In this document: positions 28,001-36,127 of the stretch, in pieces
Layout: each line of letters begins with the position of its first letter
Position numbering within the stretch: the stretch's first letter is position 1
Assembly: GCF_043951865.1 (NCBI RefSeq)
Contig: NZ_JBINJF010000001.1
Coordinates: forward strand, 62,001 to 126,000
Direction of reading: 5' to 3'
Length of the DNA: 64,000 bases
Origin: JAMQKA01 sp043951865
GTDB taxonomy: Bacteria > Bacteroidota > Rhodothermia > Balneolales > Balneolaceae
Position numbers and translations under genes: made by a program
The notes under the pieces: generated by a model
Told to the model about the DNA's origin: nothing
What the model saw: the letters and a program-made list of their open reading frames with translations, nothing else
Database searches by the model: none

Positions 28001-28718
28001 GCAGCTGCTGCAGGCGAACGGGGTAATCGGGCTGTTTCCCGCTAACAGCGTGGGCGACGACATCGAAATCTATACGGATGAAACGCGCTCGGAAGTCCGT
28101 ACGGTACTCCACACCCTGCGGCAGCAGGCGGAAAAACGCCGGGGACAGCCCAACAAGGCGCTGTCTGATTTTGTAGCGCCCAAAGAGACCGGCATCGACG
28201 ACTATGTCGGGGGATTTGCCGTTACGGCCGGACTGGGTTCCGGGAAGCTGGTCCGGCGGTTCGAGGAGCAGCATGACGATTACCACGCCATCCTGACCAA
28301 GGCTCTGGCTGACCGCCTGGCCGAGGCGTTTGCCGAGCTGTTGCACGAAAAGGTGCGAAAAGAGTACTGGGGATACGCCCCCGACGAAAACTTTAACAAC
28401 GAGGAGCTTATCCGGGAAAAATATACCGGTATTCGTCCGGCAGCGGGCTATCCCGCCCAACCCGATCATACGGAAAAGGATATCCTGTTCGACCTGCTGG
28501 ATGTCCAGGAAAAAACGGGCATTAAGCTGACCGAAACGTACGCCATGATCCCCCCGGCTTCGGTAAGTGGACTCTATTTTGCACACCCGGATTCCACCTA
28601 TTTTAACGTCGGCAACCTCAAAAAAGACCAGGTAGAGGATTATGCGCGTCGCAAAGGCATGAGTGTAAAGGAGATAGAACGATGGCTGCAGTCGAACCTG
28701 GAGTATGATCCGGAGTAG
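25026..28718 (+). CDS. metH: Cobalamin-dependent methionine synthase
   Basis: Transfers the methyl group of 5-methyl-THF to homocysteine via methylcobalamin. The 1230-residue protein carries all four modules: homocysteine-binding barrel with zinc cysteines (LNCSLG near 244, VGGCCGTTP near 308), pterin-binding barrel (TNFVNVGERTNVMGS near 355), cobalamin cap and Rossmann domain with the base-off His760 (GDVHDIGKNIVGVVL), and the C-terminal activation domain with the AdoMet motif RPAAGYPAQPDH near 1137. The length is that of full-size MetH. The metF gene upstream on the other strand supplies its substrate, and a BtuF-like corrinoid-binding protein is encoded at 52.6 kb. Confidence 0.98.
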   Translation: MKLEQLKDLLSDRILVLDGAMGTMIQGYDLAEDDFRGTRFADFDHELQGNNDLLSLTRPDIIKEIHSQFLEAGSDIIETNTFSANRISQADYHLEDLAYELNVASAQIAREAADEYTRQNPDKPRFVAGAIGPTNKTLSLSPDVEDPGYRDISFDRLVETYAEQIRGLSEGGVDILLVETIFDTLNAKAAIYAIHKHEEETGQAFPVMISGTIVDQSGRTLSGQTTEAFWISISHTRNLLSVGLNCSLGSRQMRPYIEELSNISDCFTSLYPNAGLPDEMGEYNESPEFMADQFREYAESGFVNIVGGCCGTTPDHIRAIAEASTRYEPRTIPEQEPYLRLSGLEPLVVRPDTNFVNVGERTNVMGSRKFKRLITNGDFEEALSVARQQVENGAQIVDVNMDEGMLDSEEAMTDFLQLIAAEPDISKVPIMIDSSKWSVLKAGLKTVQGKSVVNSISLKEGEEEFKKQAREILDFGAAVIVMAFDEKGQADNFERRIEICERAYNILTREVGFAPQDIIMDPNILTVATGIEEHNNYGVDFIRATRWIKENLPRAKVSGGVSNISFSFRGNNPVREAMHSAFLYHAIDAGMDMGIVNAGQLEVYEQIPEKLRDLVEDVLLNRRDDATERLLEYAEKIKNEESGQKAVKKEEWRENSVEKRIEHALVKGIVDYIVEDVEEARQKLDHAIDVIEGPMMAGMDVVGDLFGSGKMFLPQVVKSARVMKKGVAHLIPYIEEEKAQNDNSEPKARVLLATVKGDVHDIGKNIVGVVLRCNNFDVIDLGVMVPAEKILEEARSNKVDVIGLSGLITPSLDEMVHVAKELKREGFNQPLLIGGATTSRLHTAVKIEPMYDQPVVHVLDASRSVSVTGNLVSKTLRNDFVAEIKEEYRQLRDQHEGRTSRRNYLSLEEARNNKTDIDWPNTPIVKPKKPGIHLFEDYPLSELRNYIDWGPFFITWQMPGRFPQVLEDDKYGEEAQKLYEEANKLLDRIVKEQLLQANGVIGLFPANSVGDDIEIYTDETRSEVRTVLHTLRQQAEKRRGQPNKALSDFVAPKETGIDDYVGGFAVTAGLGSGKLVRRFEEQHDDYHAILTKALADRLAEAFAELLHEKVRKEYWGYAPDENFNNEELIREKYTGIRPAAGYPAQPDHTEKDILFDLLDVQEKTGIKLTETYAMIPPASVSGLYFAHPDSTYFNVGNLKKDQVEDYARRKGMSVKEIERWLQSNLEYDPE

Positions 28719-29590
28719 TTGTTTGAATAAATGATTGAGTGAGTGCTTTTAGGGGGATAGACGTGAGACGTGAAACGGCAGACGTGGTAGACTTCAAATG
28801 CTCAATGTATTAAAAATTTAAGGCGGTCAATCGTCGGTCGTCGGTTCAATTCCTCTTAGGTGCTATTATAAGCCGTACCTGTATTGGCGTTTATTGTCTG
28901 TAAACAGGGATTTTTGGATCTAAATATCAATCAATTCTCATCGGGCGGTATAATTGCATGTTTCCAGGGAGGGGCACGACGATCCTTAAACCTGTCCTTT
29001 ATCGACAAGAAGCGGCTATCAAGGCGGACCTCTCTACATTCGGCTGCTTTCCTTGTGTGCATTGCTCCGCGGGCGACGCGTCCACCGGCCGTCCGTAAAA
29101 AATGGACCGCCTGTATAATAAATTCCGGGTCTGTATAGTTATGTTCGTTGGATTGGGAAATAAGATCATCAGCTTTCTCGCCGGCTCTTGAATTTTTGGG
29201 GTCATTTAAACAATTTTTGGGCGATCAACTGGTGGGACCCAATCAATACAGTCAGAAGACGTTGAAAGACCTGTCTACCTGCTTTCAATGTGTTCCTAAA
29301 CCAAGGGAAAAATGGGGATAGGTTTTTCGACCTCTCTCGACGGCGGGAAGGGATATCCGCGGTACACTTCAACAACCGCAGACCTTCCGGCATCAGCGGA
29401 TCATCTTACAGGTTCAACAAAACCGGCCTGCGTAAACAGGGTCATGGATCGGCACTTTCCGGTTACGGCAGGCACAGGCTTGCCGGGCTGCTGTACCTGA
29501 CCCAACACAGGTGTTATTCCTGTATTGATCGGCTATCCTTTACACAGTTCACAATGTATTCTGTAATCTAAAACATAACATGTACTAGGT
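28719..29590. other. Long intergenic region with a second CRISPR-repeat-like unit
   Basis: About 870 bp without a supported gene. It starts with degenerate GTGAGACG/GGCAGACGTGG-type sequence resembling that at 19950-19995, then the CRISPR-repeat-like unit at 28845-28873. The rest (28.9-29.58 kb) has only short open frames on both strands with no recognised family; decayed DNA is likely. Confidence 0.5.
28845..28873 (-). repeat. Solitary CRISPR-repeat-like unit, copy 2
   Basis: A 29-bp unit differing from the one at 20065-20093 at two positions and ending on the minus strand in GGAATTGAACC. It is isolated in a long intergenic region with no further units, no cas gene and no visible spacers. 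Confidence 0.55.
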
Positions 29591-30775
29591 ATGGAAAAGA
29601 TATATTACGCAGTCAGTTTCTGTCTCCTGCTTTTTTTTATCGGATCTATTCCACCGGCCGGTAACGCGGCCCAGCCGGACCAGGGCATCATGCTGTATAC
29701 CGCCTATACCAGCCGGTCTGTGACACCTGGACAAACACTCAATTACGATATCGAAATTATTAACAACACCGGGCGAATACAGAATGTGGACCTGAACCTG
29801 CTCCGTGTCCCCGAAAGCTGGGAGCCCTCCTTTACTTCGGGTGCCAACACCATCCAGCAGATCGCCATAAAGCCGCGAGTGGGAGACTCGGGTGGTGGCT
29901 CCAGGACTCTTACCCTGCAGCTGCAGGTGCCCCTGAAAATCGAGAAAGGCACTTACCGCTTTTCCGTCCTCGCTTCCACAGAAACAGGCCTGGAGTATGA
30001 GCTGCCCCTGAGAGTTCAAGTCACCGAACAGGGAATTTTTGAAACGGAACTGCTGGTGGACCAGGCCAACATGGAGGGCTATGCCGATTCCGATTTCAAC
30101 TACACGGTGACGATCAACAACCAGACCGCCCGGGAACAAAACTACGCCCTTACCGCCGATGCTCCCGCCGGTTGGGATGTGCGGTTCAGATCGGGTGGAA
30201 ACTATGTAACCTCGGTGAATATTGCCTCCAATGAGAGCAAGGATATGACCGTCAAGGCCACGCCGAGCCAGAAAGCCGAGGCAGATACCGTGACGATCAA
30301 CATACAGGCGCGGTCGGGCTCCACAGCCGATGAAGCGACCCTGGAGGCGGTGATCAAAGGCAAATACGGGCTGAACCTAACCACCCCTTCCGGTCGGCTC
30401 AGCACCAACATTACGGCCGGCAGCGAAAAGACGATCCCCCTTTCCATCCAAAATACCGGCACGGTGCCGCTGCACGATATCAGCATGTCGGCCGATACCC
30501 CGGTAAACTGGAATGCCACTTTTGACGAAAAAGAGATTGCACGGCTGGACCCGGGAGAAACCGCCACCGTCAACGCCACGGTCACGGCCAGTGACAACGC
30601 CATTGCCGGCGACTACCAGATGCAGATTACCGCCGACACCCCGGAAGCCTCCTCGGATGTAACATTCCGGGTTACCGTCAGCAAATCGATCACCTGGGGC
30701 TCGATCGGCATCGCCATCATACTAATCGTGCTGGGCGGGATATCCTACCTCTTCAAGAGATACGGGAGGCGATAA
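29591..30775 (+). CDS. Membrane-anchored NEW3-domain protein of an ABC operon
   Basis: A 394-residue extracytoplasmic protein with a signal peptide (about 1-27), three to four Ig-like NEW3 repeats (TPGQTLNYDIEIINNTG, YTVTINNQTAREQNYALTAD, TAGSEKTIPLSIQNTGTVPL) and a C-terminal membrane anchor (about 367-388, GSIGIAIILIVLGGISYLF). It is followed after two bases by an ABC ATPase, then by an ABC-2 permease. The three-gene set is a recurring arrangement in bacteria and archaea, so the protein probably acts outside the membrane with the transporter. The transported compound is not known. Confidence 0.87.
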   Translation: MEKIYYAVSFCLLLFFIGSIPPAGNAAQPDQGIMLYTAYTSRSVTPGQTLNYDIEIINNTGRIQNVDLNLLRVPESWEPSFTSGANTIQQIAIKPRVGDSGGGSRTLTLQLQVPLKIEKGTYRFSVLASTETGLEYELPLRVQVTEQGIFETELLVDQANMEGYADSDFNYTVTINNQTAREQNYALTADAPAGWDVRFRSGGNYVTSVNIASNESKDMTVKATPSQKAEADTVTINIQARSGSTADEATLEAVIKGKYGLNLTTPSGRLSTNITAGSEKTIPLSIQNTGTVPLHDISMSADTPVNWNATFDEKEIARLDPGETATVNATVTASDNAIAGDYQMQITADTPEASSDVTFRVTVSKSITWGSIGIAIILIVLGGISYLFKRYGRR

Positions 30776-30777
30776 CC

Positions 30778-31725
30778 ATGGAACATCCGATTATTACGCT
30801 TCGGGATCTCGTCAAGGATTACGGGGAGACCCGGGCGGTGGATCACCTGGACCTGCAGATCCGGGAGGGAGAAATATTCGGACTCCTGGGTCCCAACGGG
30901 GCGGGCAAAACCACCATCATCCTGTCGATGCTCGGCCTGACGGAACCGACCGGGGGATCGGTCTCCATCAGGGGCTTTGACGCCACCTCCGAACCGCTGA
31001 AGGTGAAGCGCATTACCGGTTACCTGCCGGACGAGGTCGGGTTTTCGGACAACAGCACGGGGGTGGAAAGCCTGGTTTATACCGCCATGCTCAACGGCAT
31101 TCCCCGCCCGAAAGCGGAGTCGGAGGCGCGTCAGCTCCTGCAGATGGTGGGACTGGAGGAGGCGGGCGACCAAAAGACGAAAACCTACTCCAAGGGGATG
31201 ATCCAGCGGCTGGGACTGGCCGATGTGCTGATCAAGGATCCGGAGATCATGATCCTGGATGAGCCCACCATCGGCATCGACCCGAAAGGCATCAACGAGT
31301 TCCTGCAGATGATCCGTCGTCTCAGCAAGGAAAAGGGTATTACGGTGCTGTTGAGCTCTCACCTGCTGCACCAGGTCCAGAAAATATGCGACCGGGTGGG
31401 CATCCTGGTGGAGGGACGGCTGCTGGCCCTCGGCGACATCCACGAGCTGGCCGACGAACTGTTCGGGGATGCGGAGTCCACCATTCGCGCTGAAGTCTCT
31501 CCCCTCTCCGACCCGCTGATCCGAAGCCTGCAGGAGCTGGAGAAGGTCAGCCACGTGCAGGCCAACGGCAGGGAGCTCATCATACAGGCACCGAAAGAGA
31601 CGGCCCCGCTGATCTCAAACCATATCGTGGAGCAGGGCGCCCGGCTGTTCCGGCTTTCCTACAAGGAGTATGGACTTGACGAAATTTATCAACACTATTT
31701 TGAAGGAGGTACCATCGATGTCTGA
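30778..31725 (+). CDS. ABC transporter ATP-binding protein
   Basis: The 315-residue ATPase of an ABC-2-type exporter. It has Walker A (GPNGAGKT, 38-45), the Q-loop region, a slightly unusual signature (TYSKGMIQR in place of LSGGMxQR), Walker B (IMILDEPTIGID) and the switch histidine (LLSSHLL). A C-terminal domain of about 90 residues follows, as in drug or natrium-type exporters. A GGAGG sequence overlaps the end of the NEW3 gene, and the gene overlaps the permease start by 8 bp, so the three are surely translated together. Confidence 0.95.
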   Translation: MEHPIITLRDLVKDYGETRAVDHLDLQIREGEIFGLLGPNGAGKTTIILSMLGLTEPTGGSVSIRGFDATSEPLKVKRITGYLPDEVGFSDNSTGVESLVYTAMLNGIPRPKAESEARQLLQMVGLEEAGDQKTKTYSKGMIQRLGLADVLIKDPEIMILDEPTIGIDPKGINEFLQMIRRLSKEKGITVLLSSHLLHQVQKICDRVGILVEGRLLALGDIHELADELFGDAESTIRAEVSPLSDPLIRSLQELEKVSHVQANGRELIIQAPKETAPLISNHIVEQGARLFRLSYKEYGLDEIYQHYFEGGTIDV

Positions 31726-32650
31726 TACTGTTCAACCGTTTTCCGTAATGGTTAACAAGGAGATCAAGGAGCATGTCCGCAGCTGGCGGTTTATCATCCT
31801 CGTGGCACTCATACTGCTGACCACCACCGGTTCGATCTACACGGTTCTCTCCGTAATCCAGCAGAATCCGGCGCAGATCAGTGCCGATACCAACTTTCTG
31901 TATCTTAAATTGTTTACGGAATCCACCGGCAACTTGCCGCCCTTTATTACCCTGATCGGCTTTCTCGGCCCCCTGGTCGGGATCGCCCTCGGGTTCGACG
32001 CGGTAAACTCGGAACGAGACAGCGGAACGTTGAGCCGAATCATCTCCCAGCCAATCCCGCGGGACTATTTCATCAACAGCAAGTTTGCCGGGGCGCTGGC
32101 GCTCATTGTCGTGCTTATCCTGTCACTCGGCCTGCTGGTGCTGGGACTGGGCATCCTCGTCATCGGGCTGCCGCCCGCGTTTGGTGAATTTCTGCGCATC
32201 ATGGCGTTTCTGCTGTTCACGTGTATCTATATCGCCTTCTGGCTGAACCTGGGGATTACCGCTTCCATCATTTTCAGGCAGTCGTCGACCTCGGCGCTGT
32301 CGGTACTGGCGGTCTGGCTGTTTTTCACCGTCTTCTATTCCATGCTGGTTCGTTTTGTGGCAAATCTCTTTTTTTACAACCAGTCGGCCGTGCAGCAACT
32401 TACGGTGATGCTCTCCCGGTTTTCCCCTAACTTCCTGTTTAATGAATTAACCACCATCCTGCTAACTCCTTCGATCCGGAGTCTCGGGGCACTGAGTTTT
32501 GAACAGGTATCCGGGGCGATCCCCTCAACGCTGCCGCTGGGACAGAGCATGCTGCTGGTCTGGCCCAACATTACGGCCCTTGTCGCCGGTACGTTGATCT
32601 GTTTCGGCCTCTCCTACCTGCTGTTTATGAGGCAGGAAATACGAGCTTGA
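31718..32650 (+). CDS. ABC-2-type permease
   Basis: A 310-residue integral membrane protein with six hydrophobic segments. The first follows a short cytoplasmic lead (KEIKEHVRSWRFIILVALILLTTTGSIY), and a conserved ABC-2 loop DAVNSERDSGTLSRIISQPIPRD follows the second. The ATG at 31718 is chosen because AAGGAGGT lies 8 bases upstream; the frame is open earlier. It overlaps the ATPase stop. Export of an unknown molecule is inferred from the family. Confidence 0.92.
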   Translation: MSDTVQPFSVMVNKEIKEHVRSWRFIILVALILLTTTGSIYTVLSVIQQNPAQISADTNFLYLKLFTESTGNLPPFITLIGFLGPLVGIALGFDAVNSERDSGTLSRIISQPIPRDYFINSKFAGALALIVVLILSLGLLVLGLGILVIGLPPAFGEFLRIMAFLLFTCIYIAFWLNLGITASIIFRQSSTSALSVLAVWLFFTVFYSMLVRFVANLFFYNQSAVQQLTVMLSRFSPNFLFNELTTILLTPSIRSLGALSFEQVSGAIPSTLPLGQSMLLVWPNITALVAGTLICFGLSYLLFMRQEIRA

Positions 32651-32660
32651 CTTGGTCTTG

Positions 32661-32711
32661 GTCGTGAGTCTTGGGTCGTGAGTCTTGGGTCGTGGGTCTT
32701 GAGTTTTGGGT
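32661..32711 (+). repeat. Tandem 14-bp repeat array
   Basis: Two exact copies of GTCGTGAGTCTTGG, a third with two changes, then a partial unit. The array starts 11 bp after the ABC permease stop. Related degenerate sequence is found at 17352-17430 and near 45460-45490. Confidence 0.75.
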
Positions 32712-32768
32712 GGTGTATTTGTGGGGTGCTGGCCGAACCTGTTTTTCGTACCTGGAATAAAAAGCAGG

Positions 32769-34187
32769 CTACCCGGGATTACCTTGCAGGGAACGGGATG
32801 GGCTCTGGTGCCCGATTTTTTTTAAAACGGCAGTTGCAATCTGCTGGCGCAGTGGACCGAGGTCAATGTAGTAGCCGTTTTCCCGGCGTCCCGCGTGTTG
32901 CCGGTTGGTAAACAGGATGACCGACAGGTCGTATTCCGGGATCGCCAGAATGCTCGTTCCGGTAAAGCCGGTGTGACCAAAGCTGCCCTTTGGCACTCCC
33001 TCAGCTGAAAAAACGGCAGGGTCCATCGCCCATCCGAGCCCGTTTCCAAATTGGTCTATCGTTAAAAAAGTGTTGATCGCCGCCTCGGAAATAAGCTGTC
33101 TCCCCTGGTATTTCCCTTTCCGCAGCAACAGATGGACCAGCGATTGCAGCTCGGCGGCCGTGGAGAACAATCCGGCATGACCGGCCACGCCCCCGGCTCC
33201 GTACCAGGCGTTGCCATCGTTTACCTCGCCGCGCAACGTATAAAGGCGCCATCCATTCCAGGATTCAGGCTCCACATCCACGCTGTATCCGAAATCATCG
33301 TCATAAACCATCTGCTTCTCAAACGGGTTACCGTGCGAGGTTGCGGCAATCTTTTCCCGGGAGATCCCGCTTTCAAGCGGATTAAAGCCGGTATGTTTCA
33401 AGTCCAGCGGCCGGTAGAGCTCCTGCTCCAGGAACTGGTCGAGCGGCTGACCCGAAACGCGCCGAGTTATTTCGCCCAGCAGCATAAATCCCAGGTCGCT
33501 GTAATGGCGTTCCGCGCCCACCTCGTACTTCAGTGGTAATGAAGCGATATAGTCATACTGTTCTTCAGCGTTGGAGGCATAGTAATAGGTGGGTACCCAC
33601 TGCGGAAGTCCGGCGGTATGCCTTAGCAGGTGACGCACCGTGATTTTTTTCTTATCTCCCCGGGCAAACTCCGGCAGCCACCGATGGACCGGGGAATCCA
33701 GCTGAATCCGCTCGCTGTCCGCCAGCAACATAATACCAAACGTCGTGGCACTCACCTTCGTCAACGACGCCAGGTCAAACAGGTGCCCGGTCGTCATGGT
33801 ATCTGGCTGCTCCAGCCGTTCCAACTCAAAGGTGTACAATTGAGCATACCCGTAGGCTTTGTGATGCAGGATGGAATCACCCTGCTGCACACGTACCACG
33901 GCGCCGGGAATATGCTCCTGCGCTACCGCGCGGTCCACCAGGCTGTCGACGGCGGAGATGCTGACGGCCTCCCGGCTTTGCTGATTCACGGTATCTGAAC
34001 AGGCCGAAAAAATAAATACCGCAGGTACAATTAGAATGGCCCATAATACTCGTAATGGGCACAGTTTTTCAGCTGCTTCCTGTTTTTCATTGATGTGGTA
34101 CCCGTCTTCGGGCCATAACAGGAATTTGAAGGAAGGCGTTAGCCCGGGTTTCTCACGAGTATGTTGGATAAAATCATGTAACTTCAT
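32769..34187 (-). CDS. Lipoprotein serine beta-lactamase-family hydrolase
   Basis: A class C/PBP4-type serine hydrolase of 472 residues as read. The catalytic SxxK is Ser141-Leu-Thr-Lys144 (DLASLTKVS), the second motif is YSD (HYSDLGFMLLGE) and the third is HTG (FGHTGFTG). A lipoprotein signal (LRVLWAILIVPAVFIFSAC) lies at about residues 45-63, unusually far from the start. The first 16 codons, including the only in-frame ATG upstream of the signal peptide, come from the MITE-like element at 34124-34310. So either the element has replaced the original start, or translation begins at an unusual codon. Members of the family cut esters, peptides or cell-wall precursors; the substrate is unknown. 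Confidence 0.88.
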   Translation of the reverse strand: MKLHDFIQHTREKPGLTPSFKFLLWPEDGYHINEKQEAAEKLCPLRVLWAILIVPAVFIFSACSDTVNQQSREAVSISAVDSLVDRAVAQEHIPGAVVRVQQGDSILHHKAYGYAQLYTFELERLEQPDTMTTGHLFDLASLTKVSATTFGIMLLADSERIQLDSPVHRWLPEFARGDKKKITVRHLLRHTAGLPQWVPTYYYASNAEEQYDYIASLPLKYEVGAERHYSDLGFMLLGEITRRVSGQPLDQFLEQELYRPLDLKHTGFNPLESGISREKIAATSHGNPFEKQMVYDDDFGYSVDVEPESWNGWRLYTLRGEVNDGNAWYGAGGVAGHAGLFSTAAELQSLVHLLLRKGKYQGRQLISEAAINTFLTIDQFGNGLGWAMDPAVFSAEGVPKGSFGHTGFTGTSILAIPEYDLSVILFTNRQHAGRRENGYYIDLGPLRQQIATAVLKKIGHQSPSRSLQGNPG

Positions 34188-34310
34188 GGATGACCATAAC
34201 TTATACTATTTTTTACTGCCAAATCATCATTACAGTCTGTAATGGGCTGCGAAATGGACCTTTCAGCTGCGTTGAAGGACAAATTTCTTGGTGAGAAATG
34301 CGGGTTAGAT
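34124..34310 (-). mobile_element. MITE-like element, copy 1
   Basis: A non-coding element of about 170-185 bp. Its ends, TAGCCCGGGTTTCTCAC and the complement of TAACCCGCATTTCTCAC, are imperfect terminal inverted repeats (14 of 17). The whole body aligns with copy 2 at 52301-52512, for example ATGGATGAC, CATTACAGTCTGTAA, CCTTTCAGCTGCGTTG and AAATTTCTTGGTGAGAAAT, except for a 20-bp gap between two ACAAAT direct repeats. It lies between two minus-strand hydrolase genes and overlaps the start of one. No transposase is present. Confidence 0.75.
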
Positions 34311-34328
34311 CCAAGGATATCCCCCTTC

Positions 34329-35933
34329 TTATTCCGATTCCGGGTATGCCAACCGATCCAGAAACTCATACCGTTCCTGGTGCTGTGCCGCCCGCAGGCG
34401 GGAATGAACATCGATCTGCATCACCCTGCGTTTATTTCCCTCTTGCAGTGCCTTCCATTCCGGTAGTCCCAGGCCGTTGGGATCTCCCCTTTGTACGAAA
34501 TTCGCCACAAAACCCCGAAAAATATCGGAGACCTGGTAATCTTCTTCCGTCCAGGCGTACACATGATTTCTGGGAAGGTTTCCCATCACATATTCAATCT
34601 CAGCAGCGTGAACGGCGCCCGTGGCCGGCGGGGGTTTGGAATCCTCTTCAGACGCCATGGCGGGGCGCGGGCGCGAATAGTAGTAACGGTACACCGGGCT
34701 GGTGCTCGTTTTACTGTGGATATCACTCCACTTCCACGTGCTAAAAGCGATGAACCGATCGCCCGCCAGGGCAGTGGCCGACTTCAGCACTTCTTCACCG
34801 GTGTTGCCAGGGTACAGGTCCAGGATCTTATCTGCGTGCTCGCCATACAGCTGGTTGACCAGCGCCTTATAGTTTTCGGGAGTCGGCTTTTTACCCTGGA
34901 AAAGAAACTGGTGGCTCATCTCTTCCGAATTCCACCCCACCAGCAGGGGCACGTCGGCCTGTTCGCCCGAACGGTAGATCTCAATCGGTTTTTTCGGAAA
35001 AAAGTACCCATCCACTGTTACAGGAAACCGGGGCACATCTTCGCGTGCCGTTGCCTCCAGCACTTTTTCAGCCGGCATCTGTCGCATCTCTTCAAGGGAG
35101 GCGGCCCCGAGCAGATCCTGGAATGTACGCCCGGCTTTTTCTCCTTTTCGAAGGGAAACTGCCGAAAGACTCCCCAAAAGCGAACCACTCTCTCCCACGG
35201 CTCCCGCAATCAGGTCCCTGGACAGCGGGGAGGCCATCTGCGCACTCACCGACATTGAACCCGCGGATTCACCTGCAATCGTGACTTGCTCCGGGTCGCC
35301 GCCAAAAGCCTCGATATTTTCTTTTACCCACTGCAGGGCCCTTGCCTGATCCAGCAGACCGTAATTTCCGGAAGCGGAATGCGGCGACTCAGCAGTCAAC
35401 CCGGGATGGGAGAGAAATCCAAATACAGACAACCGGTAATTTACCGTAACCACTACAAGTCCTTTATTTCGCGCCATGCTTTCCCCGTCATACCGCGGTT
35501 CTGATCCGTCGCCGGCCATCAATCCCCCGCCATAAAAATAGACCAGCACCGGCAGATCGGCCCCGGGACTCTCGACCGGCGACCAAACATTCAGGTAGAG
35601 GCAGTCTTCACTCATTCCATCCGACCGGAAAACCATATCGTCGAAAATGGGCCGCTGCATACAGCGCGGACCAAACTGTTTTATCTGTTTTATCCCGGTC
35701 CAGTCGTCAACCGGCCGGGGAGGTCTCCACCGAAGTTTGCCGACTGGTGGCGCCGCAAAAGGAATACCCTTGTAGATATAGACCCCGGAATCGTTAATTC
35801 CTTCAACGGTGCCGTTCTCGGTTTCGACCCGGGGAGCCGCATTATCGGTCGATTGTGAAAAAGCGTCGGGGGCCAATAGAATACCTGTTCCTATTACAAT
35901 GGTAACAATTTTAGTGACTAACGATTGAAGCAT
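34329..35933 (-). CDS. Type-B carboxylesterase
   Basis: An exported alpha/beta-hydrolase of the carboxylesterase/lipase type B family. The start at 35933 gives a signal peptide (MLQSLVTKIVTIVIGTGILL... to DAFSQS) and a 534-residue protein; the frame is open to 36026. Landmarks are the N-terminal GTVEGINDSGVYIYKGIPFAAPPVG, the oxyanion region VYFYGGGLMAGDG, the nucleophile elbow GESAGSMSVS (Ser about 221), and a C-terminal His region (GAVHAAEIEYVMGN). It would cleave carboxylic esters in the periplasm. It is separated from the serine hydrolase gene by the MITE-like element. Confidence 0.92.
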   Translation of the reverse strand: MLQSLVTKIVTIVIGTGILLAPDAFSQSTDNAAPRVETENGTVEGINDSGVYIYKGIPFAAPPVGKLRWRPPRPVDDWTGIKQIKQFGPRCMQRPIFDDMVFRSDGMSEDCLYLNVWSPVESPGADLPVLVYFYGGGLMAGDGSEPRYDGESMARNKGLVVVTVNYRLSVFGFLSHPGLTAESPHSASGNYGLLDQARALQWVKENIEAFGGDPEQVTIAGESAGSMSVSAQMASPLSRDLIAGAVGESGSLLGSLSAVSLRKGEKAGRTFQDLLGAASLEEMRQMPAEKVLEATAREDVPRFPVTVDGYFFPKKPIEIYRSGEQADVPLLVGWNSEEMSHQFLFQGKKPTPENYKALVNQLYGEHADKILDLYPGNTGEEVLKSATALAGDRFIAFSTWKWSDIHSKTSTSPVYRYYYSRPRPAMASEEDSKPPPATGAVHAAEIEYVMGNLPRNHVYAWTEEDYQVSDIFRGFVANFVQRGDPNGLGLPEWKALQEGNKRRVMQIDVHSRLRAAQHQERYEFLDRLAYPESE

Positions 35934-36025
35934 GCTAATCAGGTTTAGAGTGACGGTGACAAGCGTTTCCAACATCCTGTTGCTGCCTGAGGCACCAATA
36001 GTAATAGTATGAATTTTCTTTAACA

Positions 36026-36064
36026 AGAGGCCTTTGAAAAACCGTTGTTTTGCAAAGGTCCTCT
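36026..36064 (-). terminator. Hairpin between sodium symporter and carboxylesterase
   Basis: Arms AGAGG-CCTTTG and CAAAGG-T-CCTCT, 11 pairs with one bulge, around a 16-nt loop. It lies after the symporter stop and before the esterase start, both on the minus strand. It may end the symporter transcript. The CCTTTGCA motif recurs in several other intergenic hairpins of the window. Confidence 0.5.
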
Positions 36065-36127
36065 AACAAGTTGTCATGCAGATAGAAAATAGAGCCCGGC
36101 CCGGTCTGCTCTTTGCTAATTGCAAAA

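Noticed and set aside
29290..29571. Short plus-strand frames before the NEW3 gene
   Set aside because: Two overlapping frames of similar length, neither resembling a known protein; they may be decayed DNA but this cannot be shown.
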